DNA of 64,000 nt from contig NZ_KZ454944.1 in the NCBI RefSeq assembly GCF_002797415.1, positions 3,539,567 through 3,603,566 of the forward strand, written 5' to 3'. Each line of letters begins with the position of its first letter. Positions within the stretch are counted from its first letter, which is position 1. Shown here piece after piece: positions 45,630-54,183 of the stretch. Origin of the DNA: Bacillus alkalisoli. GTDB lineage: Bacteria; Bacillota; Bacilli; Bacillales; Bacillaceae_I. A model generated the notes under the pieces. It ran no database searches. It was given only the letters and a program-made list of their open reading frames with translations, and was not told where the DNA came from. Both the position numbers and the translations under genes were made by a program.

Positions 45630-45699
45630 GTTTCAATCTGGATGGTTTGTGTTTTAATTTTGCTTTGTTCTGTTTCAATTTGTCCACTTTGTGTTTCAA
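45630..45699. repeat. Second array of four 21-bp-spaced GTTTCAA repeats
   Basis: GTTTCAA (one copy GTTTTAA) begins at 45630, 45651, 45672 and 45693, exactly 21 bp apart, with the same TTGTGTTTCAAT context as the array at 41794. It lies just beyond the terminator of the lipoprotein gene. Confidence 0.85.
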
Positions 45700-45757
45700 T
45701 GCTCCCCTCAACACTTCCCTCCTTTTTATTGTTTGATAATCACTTCGTTGTATACAA

Positions 45758-45793
45758 AAAAGACGCTGTTCTTTTTGAACAGACGTCTTTTAC
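45758..45793 (-). terminator. Terminator of the BsuPI-domain lipoprotein gene
   Basis: AAAAGACGTCTGTTC and GAACAGCGTCTTTTTT pair across a short A/T loop. Confidence 0.8.
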
Positions 45794-45802
45794 AAATTTT
45801 TA

Positions 45803-46909
45803 TTATTGAAGTGGCATTGGATGAACATGCCAAATGCCATTTTGTTTAACCATTTGGAACGTTAAGTTGCTCACGTCTCCATCTTGTTTAAAAATAACTC
45901 TGCCTTCTTCTCCCTTTGTAATAACGGAGAAATCTCGTACTTCATTAAGCTTTTTCATAAATGCTTGCGTGTTTTCTGTGTTTGTTACATCTTTGCCTTC
46001 TTTAACAAACTGTTCCACTGAAATATTTAAAGCACCTTCTGGATAGAAATAGTACAAAGTTTCATAGTCTTCACCAGCTTGTGTGTACATGTATAGAGCA
46101 AATACTTCAAATGGCTCCAGTCCTTCTAGTGGAGTTGAACTTTTGGATTCTTTCACTTTTTCTAATGTTTTTACGAGTTGATCATTCACCTCTAATACGG
46201 ACTTTTCCGTCTTCACATACGTTAAGCCTTCTACTGGAATGAACCTTTCAATTGTTTGTAAGTCGACTCTCTCATGATAGATAAAATCTACAGGTCCAGG
46301 CGCTAACTCGTTTAATTGTTCTGCAGCGAAATCTGTTAATCGGTAAGTTAGTTTCTCTTCTCCAAATGCTATTTCTATTAGACTTCCATCTTTTTTCACG
46401 TACTCAGCTTGTATTCGTTGATACATTGAATCATTGCTAACTGTGAATTGTTTTTTGACTTCGTTTGCTTTCTCCCCATTGTTTAAAAATACATCGATGG
46501 AGTAGTCACCTGCTGGCAGGGCTCCGATTTCTATTTCTTCTTCGAATTTTTCGCCTTGTTTGAGTTCAATCGTTTGAAGAGCTAACGTTGCGAGAGTTTC
46601 TTCGGAAAGTTGATACATTTTGTTTCCAGCACTGTCGTATAGAATGTAATCTACTGATAACCCGCTTGATAGATCGATTTTCACCACATCTGCCGTTTGG
46701 TTATCAACAGTGAAAACTACTTTTACTAACCCGTTACCTTCGTTTGTAATAGTTGCATCTTTTACTATTTCGCCTGCAATGACTTCTGTTTCTTTTTGTT
46801 CAGGGTCTTTTGGGGTTGCCCCTGTATTTGTATCCGTTACACCGCAACCTGTTAATAAACTCGCGACCATCATGGAGCTGAGTACAAAGAAAGGAATTTT
46901 TTTCATCAT
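45803..46909 (-). CDS. Lipoprotein with BsuPI-like domain
   Basis: 368 residues from ATG 46909 (AGGAAG upstream); the frame runs 7 codons further to 46930 without a site. The signal peptide ends in the lipobox LLTGC (Cys22 from this start). A BsuPI (proteinase-inhibitor-like beta) domain covers about residues 45-145 (VDNQTADVVKIDLSSGL ... LKQGEKFEEEIEIG), followed by a GerMN-unlike, unrecognised C-terminal domain. Anchored outside the cell membrane. Function unknown. Confidence 0.75.
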   Translation of the reverse strand: MMKKIPFFVLSSMMVASLLTGCGVTDTNTGATPKDPEQKETEVIAGEIVKDATITNEGNGLVKVVFTVDNQTADVVKIDLSSGLSVDYILYDSAGNKMYQLSEETLATLALQTIELKQGEKFEEEIEIGALPAGDYSIDVFLNNGEKANEVKKQFTVSNDSMYQRIQAEYVKKDGSLIEIAFGEEKLTYRLTDFAAEQLNELAPGPVDFIYHERVDLQTIERFIPVEGLTYVKTEKSVLEVNDQLVKTLEKVKESKSSTPLEGLEPFEVFALYMYTQAGEDYETLYYFYPEGALNISVEQFVKEGKDVTNTENTQAFMKKLNEVRDFSVITKGEEGRVIFKQDGDVSNLTFQMVKQNGIWHVHPMPLQ

Positions 46910-47051
46910 TCTCGTGCACTTCCTATTCATCTATTTTCATGTTTTATTGATTCCATAAAGTTTGACGGAGGTTAAAAATAAAAGTTTCAATCTTTTTTTG
47001 GATTTTTTCATTTAGGTAGGGGACGGTAGTGGGACTAGTAGAAGACTTTAT

Positions 47052-47264
47052 TACACCATATAATTCAGTTCTTATACGTTACACTTTTTATGTGACACTT
47101 TTGATTTTTTTTGCTACACCTTCTTTTTTTATGTTACACTTCCGAAGCTTTTTGCTACACCACAACCATTTTTTGTGTCACCATTCATTTTTTTGTTACA
47201 CTTCCAAACTCTTTTGCTACACCTCCATATTTTTATGCTACACTTCAAAAAATTTATGCTACAC
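47052..47264. repeat. Array of about ten TACAC repeats with 20-21-bp spacing
   Basis: TACAC or a variant starts at 47094, 47115, 47135, 47156, 47177, 47197, 47218, 47239 and 47260, with irregular outliers at 47052 and 47080. Units alternate between GCTACACC and GTTACACT, with T-rich linkers. It lies between the lipoprotein gene and the OsmC terminator. Confidence 0.8.
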
Positions 47265-47306
47265 CTACACCACCCAAAGTTAAATGTGAAACCTTAAATC
47301 ATATAA

Positions 47307-47339
47307 AAAAATCCCCACTTTATATCAGTGAGGATTTTA
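47307..47339 (-). terminator. Terminator of the OsmC gene
   Basis: AAAATCCTCACT and AGTGGGGATTTTTTT pair around GATATAA, 6 bp after the stop. Confidence 0.85.
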
Positions 47340-47345
47340 CTTACC

Positions 47346-47732
47346 TTATACCAACTCAAACGTCTCAGTAATTTCAATACTACCAACTACCGATTGGGCC
47401 ATTGGGCAATTTTTGTTCGCTAGTTCCATGGCTGAATGGATTTGTTTTTCTTTTCCTTCTAAACCTGTACCTTTAATTTTGTAATGAAGATGAATTTTCT
47501 CTAAGCGATTTGCCTCTTGTTCATTTCGAGTTACGTCTGCATCAATTGTGATGTCTTCAATAATAAATCTTTTCTTCTCTAAAATTTTGCGAAAAACGCC
47601 TCCGCTACATACAGCGATGGAAGAAACCATTAATTGATACGGACGGAATCCGTATTTTTCATCACCTGAAACGTGTAATTCCCCATATTCTACGTTTGTC
47701 ACAAACCCTACTTCTTTCATTTTGAATTGCAT
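47346..47732 (-). CDS. OsmC family protein
   Basis: 128 residues, AGGAGGAATT before ATG. It has the OsmC/Ohr fold pattern with two conserved cysteines: SSIAVCSGGVFRKIL (about residue 43) and ANKNCPMAQSV (about residue 110), which in this family reduce organic hydroperoxides. It could also be one of the OsmC proteins of unknown substrate. Monocistronic. Confidence 0.85.
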   Translation of the reverse strand: MQFKMKEVGFVTNVEYGELHVSGDEKYGFRPYQLMVSSIAVCSGGVFRKILEKKRFIIEDITIDADVTRNEQEANRLEKIHLHYKIKGTGLEGKEKQIHSAMELANKNCPMAQSVVGSIEITETFELV

Positions 47733-47855
47733 CCGTCAATTCCTCCTAAATCTTTATAATTCTATTATAATCTCAAATGGCAGTGAAAAACACTTGTTGT
47801 GACTTACAATCTCTTGTAACATCAAGAAGGGACTGAGTTGAAGGGGATTTTAAAA

Positions 47856-49028
47856 ATGAACAAACAAGTTTATCGATTTTGGGTGTTAGTATCGATTGTA
47901 GCCATTTCTGGTTTTTCGCAAGGTATGTTACTCCCTCTAATCGCCATTATATTTGAAAATAGTGGTGTCAGTAGTTCATTGAATGGACTACACGCTGCTG
48001 GGTTATATATCGGAGTTTTACTCGCTTCGCCATTTATGGAGCAGCCGTTAAGGCGTTTTGGTTATAAACCGCTAATCGTGGTCGGTGGATTATTAGTGAT
48101 TGTTTCGTTAGCAAGTTTTCCCTTATGGCATTCGTTTTGGTTTTGGTTCGTGCTTCGCTTTTTCATAGGTGTTGGTGATCACATGCTACACTTTAGTACG
48201 CAAACGTGGATTACTTCCTTTTCTTCTGAAAAAAAGCGTGGCCGAAACATTGCACTTTACGGATTATTCTTTGGCCTAGGCTTCGCTGCTGGACCATTAA
48301 TGACGAGATTGATCGATATTTATCTTTACTTGCCATTTATCATTTCATCTATTATTAGTTTGCTAGTTTGGATGACGGTTCTTTTTATTAAAAATGAATT
48401 TCCTGAAAAAGATATGGAGACAACATCTTTCTTTGGCACGATGCAGCGTTTTGCAAAAGTGTGGAAATATGCTTGGATCGCCTTTTTGCCGCCGTTTGGC
48501 TATGGATTTTTGGAAGCCTCGTTGAACGGGAATTTTCCAGTATACGCATTGCGAAACGGGATTAGTATCGAGGCTGTGTCTATTCTTTTGCCAGCGTTCG
48601 CTATTGGAAGCATTGTGTTTCAGTTGCCCCTTGGATTGTTAAGTGACAAATTCGGACGCCGGAACATCTTGTTAGTTGTAACACTTGCTGGTACTGCTAG
48701 CTTTTTTGCTGCAAGCATGTTGGAGCATTCGGTAGTCGGATTAATGATTTGTTTTACAATCGCTGGGATGTTGGTCGGATCGACGTTCTCGTTAGGAATA
48801 ACGTATATGGCTGATCTTTTGCCAAAAAACTTATTGCCTGCGGGTAACTTAATGTGTGGAATTGCGTTTAGTGTTGGAAGTATGAGTGGACCGTTGTTAG
48901 GTGGAGTGTTTATCCAATTTGCATCGGTGAGTTTTTTCTTCGTTATTGCGACGATGTTGTTAGGAATTTTTATTGCGTTGGTTATGTATAAAGAAAAGCC
49001 AGTTGCTCGAAAAGTTGTTGCAGCATAA
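47856..49028 (+). CDS. yfkF: MFS transporter, YfkF type
   Basis: 390 residues from ATG 47856 (GAAGGGG upstream); a TTG 6 codons earlier overlaps that site. Twelve membrane helices with the MFS loop motif LLSDKFGRRNILL between helices 8 and 9 and an EQPLRRFGYKP-type loop between 2 and 3. The neighbourhood matches yfkF of B. subtilis. Substrate unknown, probably drug or metabolite efflux. Confidence 0.85.
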   Translation: MNKQVYRFWVLVSIVAISGFSQGMLLPLIAIIFENSGVSSSLNGLHAAGLYIGVLLASPFMEQPLRRFGYKPLIVVGGLLVIVSLASFPLWHSFWFWFVLRFFIGVGDHMLHFSTQTWITSFSSEKKRGRNIALYGLFFGLGFAAGPLMTRLIDIYLYLPFIISSIISLLVWMTVLFIKNEFPEKDMETTSFFGTMQRFAKVWKYAWIAFLPPFGYGFLEASLNGNFPVYALRNGISIEAVSILLPAFAIGSIVFQLPLGLLSDKFGRRNILLVVTLAGTASFFAASMLEHSVVGLMICFTIAGMLVGSTFSLGITYMADLLPKNLLPAGNLMCGIAFSVGSMSGPLLGGVFIQFASVSFFFVIATMLLGIFIALVMYKEKPVARKVVAA

Positions 49029-49063
49029 AAATGGATGTTGGAGCAAAAGACCATGTATTCTAT

Positions 49064-50400
49064 GGCTCTCACGTTCATTTTTATCAAAGATTAGTTCAAA
49101 AATGATCTTGAAGAGGGCTCTCACGTTCATTTTCATCAAACATAATTTCAAAAATGACCTTGAAGATGGCTCTCACGTTCATTTTCATCAAAGATAAGTT
49201 CAAAAATGATCTTAAAGAGGGCTCTCACGTTCATTTTTATCAAAGAAAAACTTAAAAATAATCTTGAAGAGGGCTCTCACGTTCATTTTCATCAAAGATA
49301 AGTTCAAAAATGATCTTGAAGAAGGCTCTCACGTTCATTTTCATCAAAAATAAATTCAAAAATGATCTTGAAGAAGGCTCCCACGTTCATTCCTATCAAA
49401 AATAAATTCAAAAATGACCTTGAAGAGGGCTCTCACGTTCATTTTCATCAAAAATAAATTCAAAAATGATCTTGAAGAGGGCTCTCACGTTCATTTTCAT
49501 CAAACATAATTTCAAAAATGACCTTGAAGATGGCTCTCACATTCATTTTTATCAAAGAAAAACTTAAAAATAATCTTGAAGACGGCTCTCACGTTCATTT
49601 TTATCAAAAATAAATTCAAAAATGATCTTGAAGAAGGCTCCCACGTTCATTTTCATCAAAAATAAATTCAAAAATGATCTTGAAGAGGGCTCTCACGTTC
49701 ATTTTCATCAAAAATAAATTCAAAAATGATCTTGAAGAAGGCTCCCACGTTCATTTTTATCAAAGAAAAACTTAAAAATAATCTTGAAGACGGCTCTCAC
49801 GTTCATTTTTATCAAAGATAAATTCAAAAATGACCTTGAAGATGGCTCTCACATTCATTTTTATCAAAGAAAAACTTAAAAATAATCTTGAAGAGGGCTC
49901 TCACGTTCATTTTCATCAAAGATAAGTTCAAAAATGATCTTAAAGAGGGCTCTCACGTTCATTTTTATCAAAGAAAAACTTAAAAATGATCTTGAAGAGG
50001 GCTCTCACGTTCATTTTCATCAAAAATAAATTCAAAAATGATCTTGAAGAGGGCTCTCACGTTCATTTTCATCAAAGATGGCCCCACCTTTGATCTTGAA
50101 GAGGGCTCTCACGTTCATTTTCATCAAAAATAAATTCAAAAATGATCTTGAAGAAGGCTCCCACGTTCATTTTCATCAAAAATAAATTCAAAAATGACCT
50201 TGAAGATGGCTCTCACATTCATTTTTATCAAAGAAAAACTTAAAAATAATCTTGAAGACGGCTCTCACGTTCATTTTTATCAAAAATAAATTCAAAAATG
50301 ATCTTGAAGAAGGCTCCCACGTTCATTTTCATCAAAAATAAATTCAAAAATGATCTTGAAGAGGGCTCTCACGTTCATTTTCACCGAAGATGGCCCCACC
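49064..50400. repeat. Tandem array: 25 full and one partial 52-bp units
   Basis: Units begin with GGCTCTCACGTTCATTTT at 49064 and every 52 bp thereafter, with no length variation through 50364. Four main sub-types differ in the middle (AAAGATAAGTTC, AAAAATAAATTC, AAAGAAAAACTT, AAACATAATTTC). Each unit can form a hairpin through TCATTTT and AAAATGA. 52 is not a multiple of 3, so no reading frame persists. The array fills the spacer between the convergent yfkF and EamA genes. Confidence 0.97.
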
Positions 50401-50420
50401 TTGTTATTAGGTGGGGCTTA
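50393..50420. terminator. Terminator between the convergent yfkF and EamA genes
   Basis: GCCCCACC-9 nt-GGTGGGGC then TTATTATT. The left arm is also the end of the last partial unit of the 52-bp array. Confidence 0.7.
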
Positions 50421-50440
50421 TTATTGTAGTAGACAAACGA

Positions 50441-51385
50441 TTACGCGGCCTTCTTCCCTTCTCTTTTCAACCCTAACCGTTCATTGTTGACGATGATAAT
50501 TCCCACCGTTACACAGACTAAGCCAATCAAAATGGTCCAGCCTAACACTTCGTTTAAGAATACCGAAGATAAAAACACACCAAACACCGGTACGAGGAAT
50601 AAGTACATCGACACTTTTCCGACTTTGTTATACTTCATCACATTGTTCCATAAAATAAATCCAGCTGCTGATAGGAACGATAAATAAAGGAGCAAGCTGA
50701 ACGTGTACAAGTTAAAGGAAATGCTCAATAACCCTGCAGAAAATCCGCCAACGCCCAACAATCCGATAGATCCGAATAGCATTTGATAGGAAGTTAAGTA
50801 GGAAACATCCATTTTTGCCGCCCGTTCACGAGCCATAATGTTGCCGTATGCCGAAACCATCATCGCTAAAACGAGCAACACTTCCCCTACACCAAACGAA
50901 ATCCCTGCATCTACTTTTGGTAAGTTAACAATTAAAACTCCAGCAAAACCGAGCATAATTCCTAGCCATTTACGTCTAGAAAGGGAGTCATCACTGTACA
51001 GAAAGTGGGCAAATAATATTTGAAAGAACGAAGCGGTTCCTGCAATGACCGCACCTTGCATGCCTGTGGAATAGCTTAACCCTATATAAAACAACACATA
51101 TTGTAAAAATGTTTGAACAAAACCTAGTTGTACAAGCGGTACGATTGTATCTTTTCGTAGCGTAAAGTTCTTTTTCATTAGCCAAAAAAACAAAAATATC
51201 ATAACACCAGCTAAAAAGAAGCGATAGCCAGCAAATAGTAACTGTTTATCGAAATCAGTTGGTAAGATTTCTAATGCCTCGTAGCTCATTTTAATGGCAG
51301 GAAAAGCACTTCCCCATAAAAATGTCGCGCCAAAAGCTGCAAGTATAATACCAAGCTTGCTCGTATAAAATTTTTCCGCGTTCAT
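50441..51385 (-). CDS. EamA/DMT family transporter
   Basis: 314 residues from ATG 51385 (AAGAGGGAT upstream); two earlier ATGs overlap that site or lack one. Ten membrane helices in two EamA halves (first: AAFGATFLWGSAFPAIK; second: VGEVLLVLAMMVSAYGNI). A metabolite or amino-acid efflux role is typical of the family. Ends with Lys-rich LKREGKKAA inside the cell. Confidence 0.87.
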   Translation of the reverse strand: MNAEKFYTSKLGIILAAFGATFLWGSAFPAIKMSYEALEILPTDFDKQLLFAGYRFFLAGVMIFLFFWLMKKNFTLRKDTIVPLVQLGFVQTFLQYVLFYIGLSYSTGMQGAVIAGTASFFQILFAHFLYSDDSLSRRKWLGIMLGFAGVLIVNLPKVDAGISFGVGEVLLVLAMMVSAYGNIMARERAAKMDVSYLTSYQMLFGSIGLLGVGGFSAGLLSISFNLYTFSLLLYLSFLSAAGFILWNNVMKYNKVGKVSMYLFLVPVFGVFLSSVFLNEVLGWTILIGLVCVTVGIIIVNNERLGLKREGKKAA

Positions 51386-51614
51386 GAAATGCATCCCTCT
51401 TTTCCAAGCATCATTATACAATCATTCCATGAGAAAAAATACGAAAAAATATTGTTAATCTGTTTGAGTCCCTCTTAAGATGTATGATTAGTATGCGAAA
51501 AAAGAATGTTACAACTGTTTAAAGTACAAAAACACAACATTAATCAAACATATTTGAAATTAGTAGAATATAACTCGTTTTTCACTAAACGAACCGAAAT
51601 GATGAAATTGATTA

Positions 51615-51640
51615 GTTTAACTAGTAAACTAGATGGGTAT
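51615..51640 (+). promoter_or_regulatory. Sigma-B promoter
   Basis: GTTTAA (51615-51620), 14 bp, GGGTAT (51635-51640), an exact match to the Bacillus general-stress consensus. The palindrome AGTTTA-ACTAG-TAAACT overlaps the -35 box. No open frame follows before a hairpin at 51703-51726. Confidence 0.75.
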
Positions 51641-51647
51641 GAACTAT

Positions 51648-51732
51648 AATAAAGGTGATAAGAATTTAATATTAATGTTTATAAGAAAACTTTTGAATTA
51701 ACGCTGCTATCCAGTTGGATGGCAGCTTTCGT
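51648..51732 (+). ncRNA. Candidate sigma-B-dependent small RNA
   Basis: The region from just behind the sigma-B promoter to a hairpin (GCTGCTATCC-AGTT-GGATGGCAGC, 51703-51726) followed by TTTC. Only a 9-codon frame (ATG 51675) with a poorly placed AAAGGTG lies in it. Expected length about 85 nt. It could instead be the leftover 5' and 3' ends of a deleted stress gene. Confidence 0.45.
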
Positions 51733-51804
51733 CATTTATTAGGGGTATTGACGATGATTCTTCTTCTCATTAAGCAATGGGCTAGACAAAATCAATACAC
51801 CAGA

Positions 51805-51819
51805 TTATAATTATTATAA
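51805..51819 (+). promoter_or_regulatory. PerR box upstream of zosA
   Basis: TTATAATTATTATAA is an exact 7-1-7 match to the Per box consensus. It lies 66-80 bp before the zosA start; a weaker related palindrome (TAGTATTAATTATAA) follows about 10 bp downstream. Confidence 0.85.
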
Positions 51820-51884
51820 ATTAGTATTAATTATAACTTAAAATATATACACTATACAAATGATATTAAGGGAGGGGATTTTAT

Positions 51885-53795
51885 ATGCAAAATACGTACC
51901 AGCTTATGAAGCCTGTTGAAAAGGAAAATATGTTGGAAAAGGCAAAATTACACATTGAGTTAATCATGGCTATTTTGTCTGGAGCACTCATTCTGGGCGG
52001 GTGGATATTGTTGCGACTAGACATAACGACAGCAGCAGTACCGGTGTTTATATTGGCATATGTTGTTGGAGGATTTTTTAAAGCAAAAGAAGGTATGAAG
52101 GATACGATTGAAAGCAAGCAACTGAATGTAGAGATGCTGATGATTATTGCCGCAATTGGAGCTGCTATTATTGGTTATTGGATGGAAGGTGCCATTTTAA
52201 TTTTCATCTTCGCGCTAAGTGGAGCGCTTGAAACATATACGATGAACCGAAGTAATAAAGAGATTTCGGCGTTAATGGATATTCAGCCGGAGGAAGCATT
52301 AAGGATTAATGGCAATTTTGAAGAAAAAGTACATGTGTCAGCATTAAAAATTGGTGATCAAATTCTGGTAAAGCCAGGAGAAAGAGTTCCATCTGACGGC
52401 GTGATTGTGCGTGGAGAATCAGCGATTGATGAGGCGGCAATTACTGGGGAATCAATTCCGCAGCAAAAACAGTTAGATGACCAAGTTTACGCAGGTACGA
52501 TGAATATGAACGGATCAATTGTTGTGGAAGTGACAAAGCTTGCTAGCGAGACATTGTTCCAAAAGATAATTAACCTTGTACAAAATGCTCAGAGTGAGAA
52601 GTCCCCTTCTCAGCAGTTTATGGAACGTTTTGAAGGGCCTTATGTGAAAATTGTATTAATTGTTGTTGCGATTATGATGTTCCTTCCTTACTTTTTACTT
52701 GGATGGAGCTGGAATGAAACCTTTTACCGCGCGATGATTTTACTAGTAGTTGCTTCTCCTTGTGCACTTGTTGCTTCTATCATGCCAGCGACCCTGTCGG
52801 CCATTTCTAATGGTGCTCGAAAAGGGATATTGTTCAAAGGTGGCGTACATTTAGAAAGTTTAAGCAACTTGCAGGCAATTGCGTTTGATAAAACAGGAAC
52901 GTTAACGAAAGGTAAGCCGGAAGTAACTGATATCGTAGTTCGTGAAGGTTTGGATAAAAATGAATTTCTCCATGCAGTTGGTTCGATAGAAAATAACTCC
53001 AATCACCCTTTGGCACAGGCCATAACAAATTATGCGAAGAAGAATGGCACCGATTCACTTGTTCGACCTGATAAAATGGAAGATCAAGCTGGCTGGGGAA
53101 TTGTTGGCGTTATTAATGGAACGGAGTACAAGATTGGAAAAGCTGATTTTGTCGGGTCTCAGCTTGCAGATGAGTTTGCTGATGGAATTGCGAAGAACCT
53201 TACTTCAGAAGGAAAAACGATCGTGTATGTTGCAGACAGTGATGGTATTGCTGGACTAATTGCTTTAAAAGATACGATTCGAAAAGAAACGATTGAAGCA
53301 TTGCAACATCTTGCACGTTTGAACGTAAACACCATCATGTTGACTGGTGACAGTAAACGTACAGCTGAAGCGATTGCAGCGGAAACAGCAATCGGAAGTT
53401 ATATTGCGGAATGTTTACCGGAGAAGAAAGTCGAAAAAGTAAAGGAACTGAAAGCAAAGTATCATGTGGTTGCGATGGTTGGTGACGGAATAAACGATGC
53501 TCCTGCTCTTGCAACGGCAAACGTCGGAATTGCAATGGGGGAAGGGACAGATGTCGCCCTCGAAACAGCGGATATTGTGTTAATGAAAAATGATTTAAGG
53601 AAAATAGCAGAGGCAGTCGAGTTGTCAAAGCGAATGAATCGCATCATTAAACAAAACGTTGTGTTCTCAATTGTTGTAATAATGTTTTTAATCACCTCCA
53701 ACTTTTTACAAATAATTGATTTGCCATTTGGCGTTATCGGACATGAAGGAAGTACTTTGTTAGTTATTTTAAATGGATTGCGGTTATTAAGATAA
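51885..53795 (+). CDS. zosA: P1B-type metal-transporting ATPase
   Basis: 636 residues, behind AAGGGAGGGG. There is no N-terminal heavy-metal-associated domain. It has the transport motif SPCAL in the helix before the P-domain, actuator TGES, phosphorylation site DKTGTLT, and hinge GDGINDAPAL. Length and layout match ZosA (YkvW) of B. subtilis, which is induced by peroxide through PerR and imports Zn(II) to protect thiols. The exact Per box upstream strongly supports the assignment. A CadA-like export role is the alternative. Confidence 0.88.
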   Translation: MQNTYQLMKPVEKENMLEKAKLHIELIMAILSGALILGGWILLRLDITTAAVPVFILAYVVGGFFKAKEGMKDTIESKQLNVEMLMIIAAIGAAIIGYWMEGAILIFIFALSGALETYTMNRSNKEISALMDIQPEEALRINGNFEEKVHVSALKIGDQILVKPGERVPSDGVIVRGESAIDEAAITGESIPQQKQLDDQVYAGTMNMNGSIVVEVTKLASETLFQKIINLVQNAQSEKSPSQQFMERFEGPYVKIVLIVVAIMMFLPYFLLGWSWNETFYRAMILLVVASPCALVASIMPATLSAISNGARKGILFKGGVHLESLSNLQAIAFDKTGTLTKGKPEVTDIVVREGLDKNEFLHAVGSIENNSNHPLAQAITNYAKKNGTDSLVRPDKMEDQAGWGIVGVINGTEYKIGKADFVGSQLADEFADGIAKNLTSEGKTIVYVADSDGIAGLIALKDTIRKETIEALQHLARLNVNTIMLTGDSKRTAEAIAAETAIGSYIAECLPEKKVEKVKELKAKYHVVAMVGDGINDAPALATANVGIAMGEGTDVALETADIVLMKNDLRKIAEAVELSKRMNRIIKQNVVFSIVVIMFLITSNFLQIIDLPFGVIGHEGSTLLVILNGLRLLR

Positions 53796-53808
53796 AGCTC
53801 TTTTAACA

Positions 53809-53919
53809 CCGCTATTGATTTCCGCGCATATCTCCGCTTTCCGCGGGCGGGCCGGGAGCCTCCTCGTCGCTTCCCGCTTCTCCCGCAGGAGTCTCAGATA
53901 TGCGCGGAAATCAACCGCT
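53809..53919. repeat. Large GC-rich palindromic repeat, copy 2
   Basis: Arms GATTTCCGCGCATATCT and AGATATGCGCGGAAATC enclose the same core as copy 1 (CCGGGAGCCTCCTC, CTTCTCCCGCAGGAGTCT) in opposite orientation. The arm sequences differ from copy 1 but stay complementary. Confidence 0.85.
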
Positions 53920-53962
53920 AGATACGTAAAAATGAACAGTATTAAAAATCATCACAAAAATT

Positions 53963-53996
53963 AAAGCATCCCTATCGTTATAGATAAGGATGCTTT
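53963..53996 (-). terminator. Terminator of the 34-residue gene
   Basis: AAAGCATCCTTATC and GATAGGGATGCTTT form the stem. A poly-T tract on the plus side and AATTTTT on the minus side make it usable both ways. Confidence 0.75.
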
Positions 53997-54000
53997 TTTG

Positions 54001-54105
54001 TTAGTGAAACCCGTTCTGGCCGTTTGCGCTACCAGAAGTTTTGTTTTTCGGTTTATGTTTGGAATTTTGCTTTGTGCCGCCGTCTTTTTTTGTTTTCTTT
54101 GTCAT
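54001..54105 (-). CDS. Small basic Asn/Lys/Gly-rich protein
   Basis: 34 residues (MTKKTKKDGGTKQNSKHKPK, then NKTSGSANGQNGFH), ATG 54105 preceded by TAGGAGGGC at ideal distance and followed by a terminator. The composition is like minor small acid-soluble spore proteins (SspN/SspL type), but I cannot name the family. Too short for most gene finders. Confidence 0.6.
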   Translation of the reverse strand: MTKKTKKDGGTKQNSKHKPKNKTSGSANGQNGFH

Positions 54106-54183
54106 GAAAGTGCCCTCCTAAATTGTAAGAGATGTCTTTCACTACATATCATGTCCACCGAGCCATTTTTCATGAAGGAAAAA

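Larger units (their letters stand above)
45215..45802. other. 588-bp spacer with a repeat array and a terminator
   Basis: The spacer holds a doubtful small frame (45373-45498), the second 21-bp array (45630-45699) and the terminator of the lipoprotein gene (45758-45793). Nothing else is seen. Confidence 0.5.

Noticed and set aside
45620-45740. Heptad-repeat peptide on the minus strand (IETQ repeats)
   Set aside because: The frame is open for about 35 codons but has no start codon or usable ribosome binding site; the sister array at 41794 contains an in-frame stop.
41794-47264. CRISPR-like arrays with short repeats
   Set aside because: Cores are only 5-12 bp with linkers of about 10 bp, too short for CRISPR, and no cas genes are present.
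49064-50400. CRISPR array
   Set aside because: The whole 52-bp unit is conserved, there are no unique spacers and no cas genes nearby.
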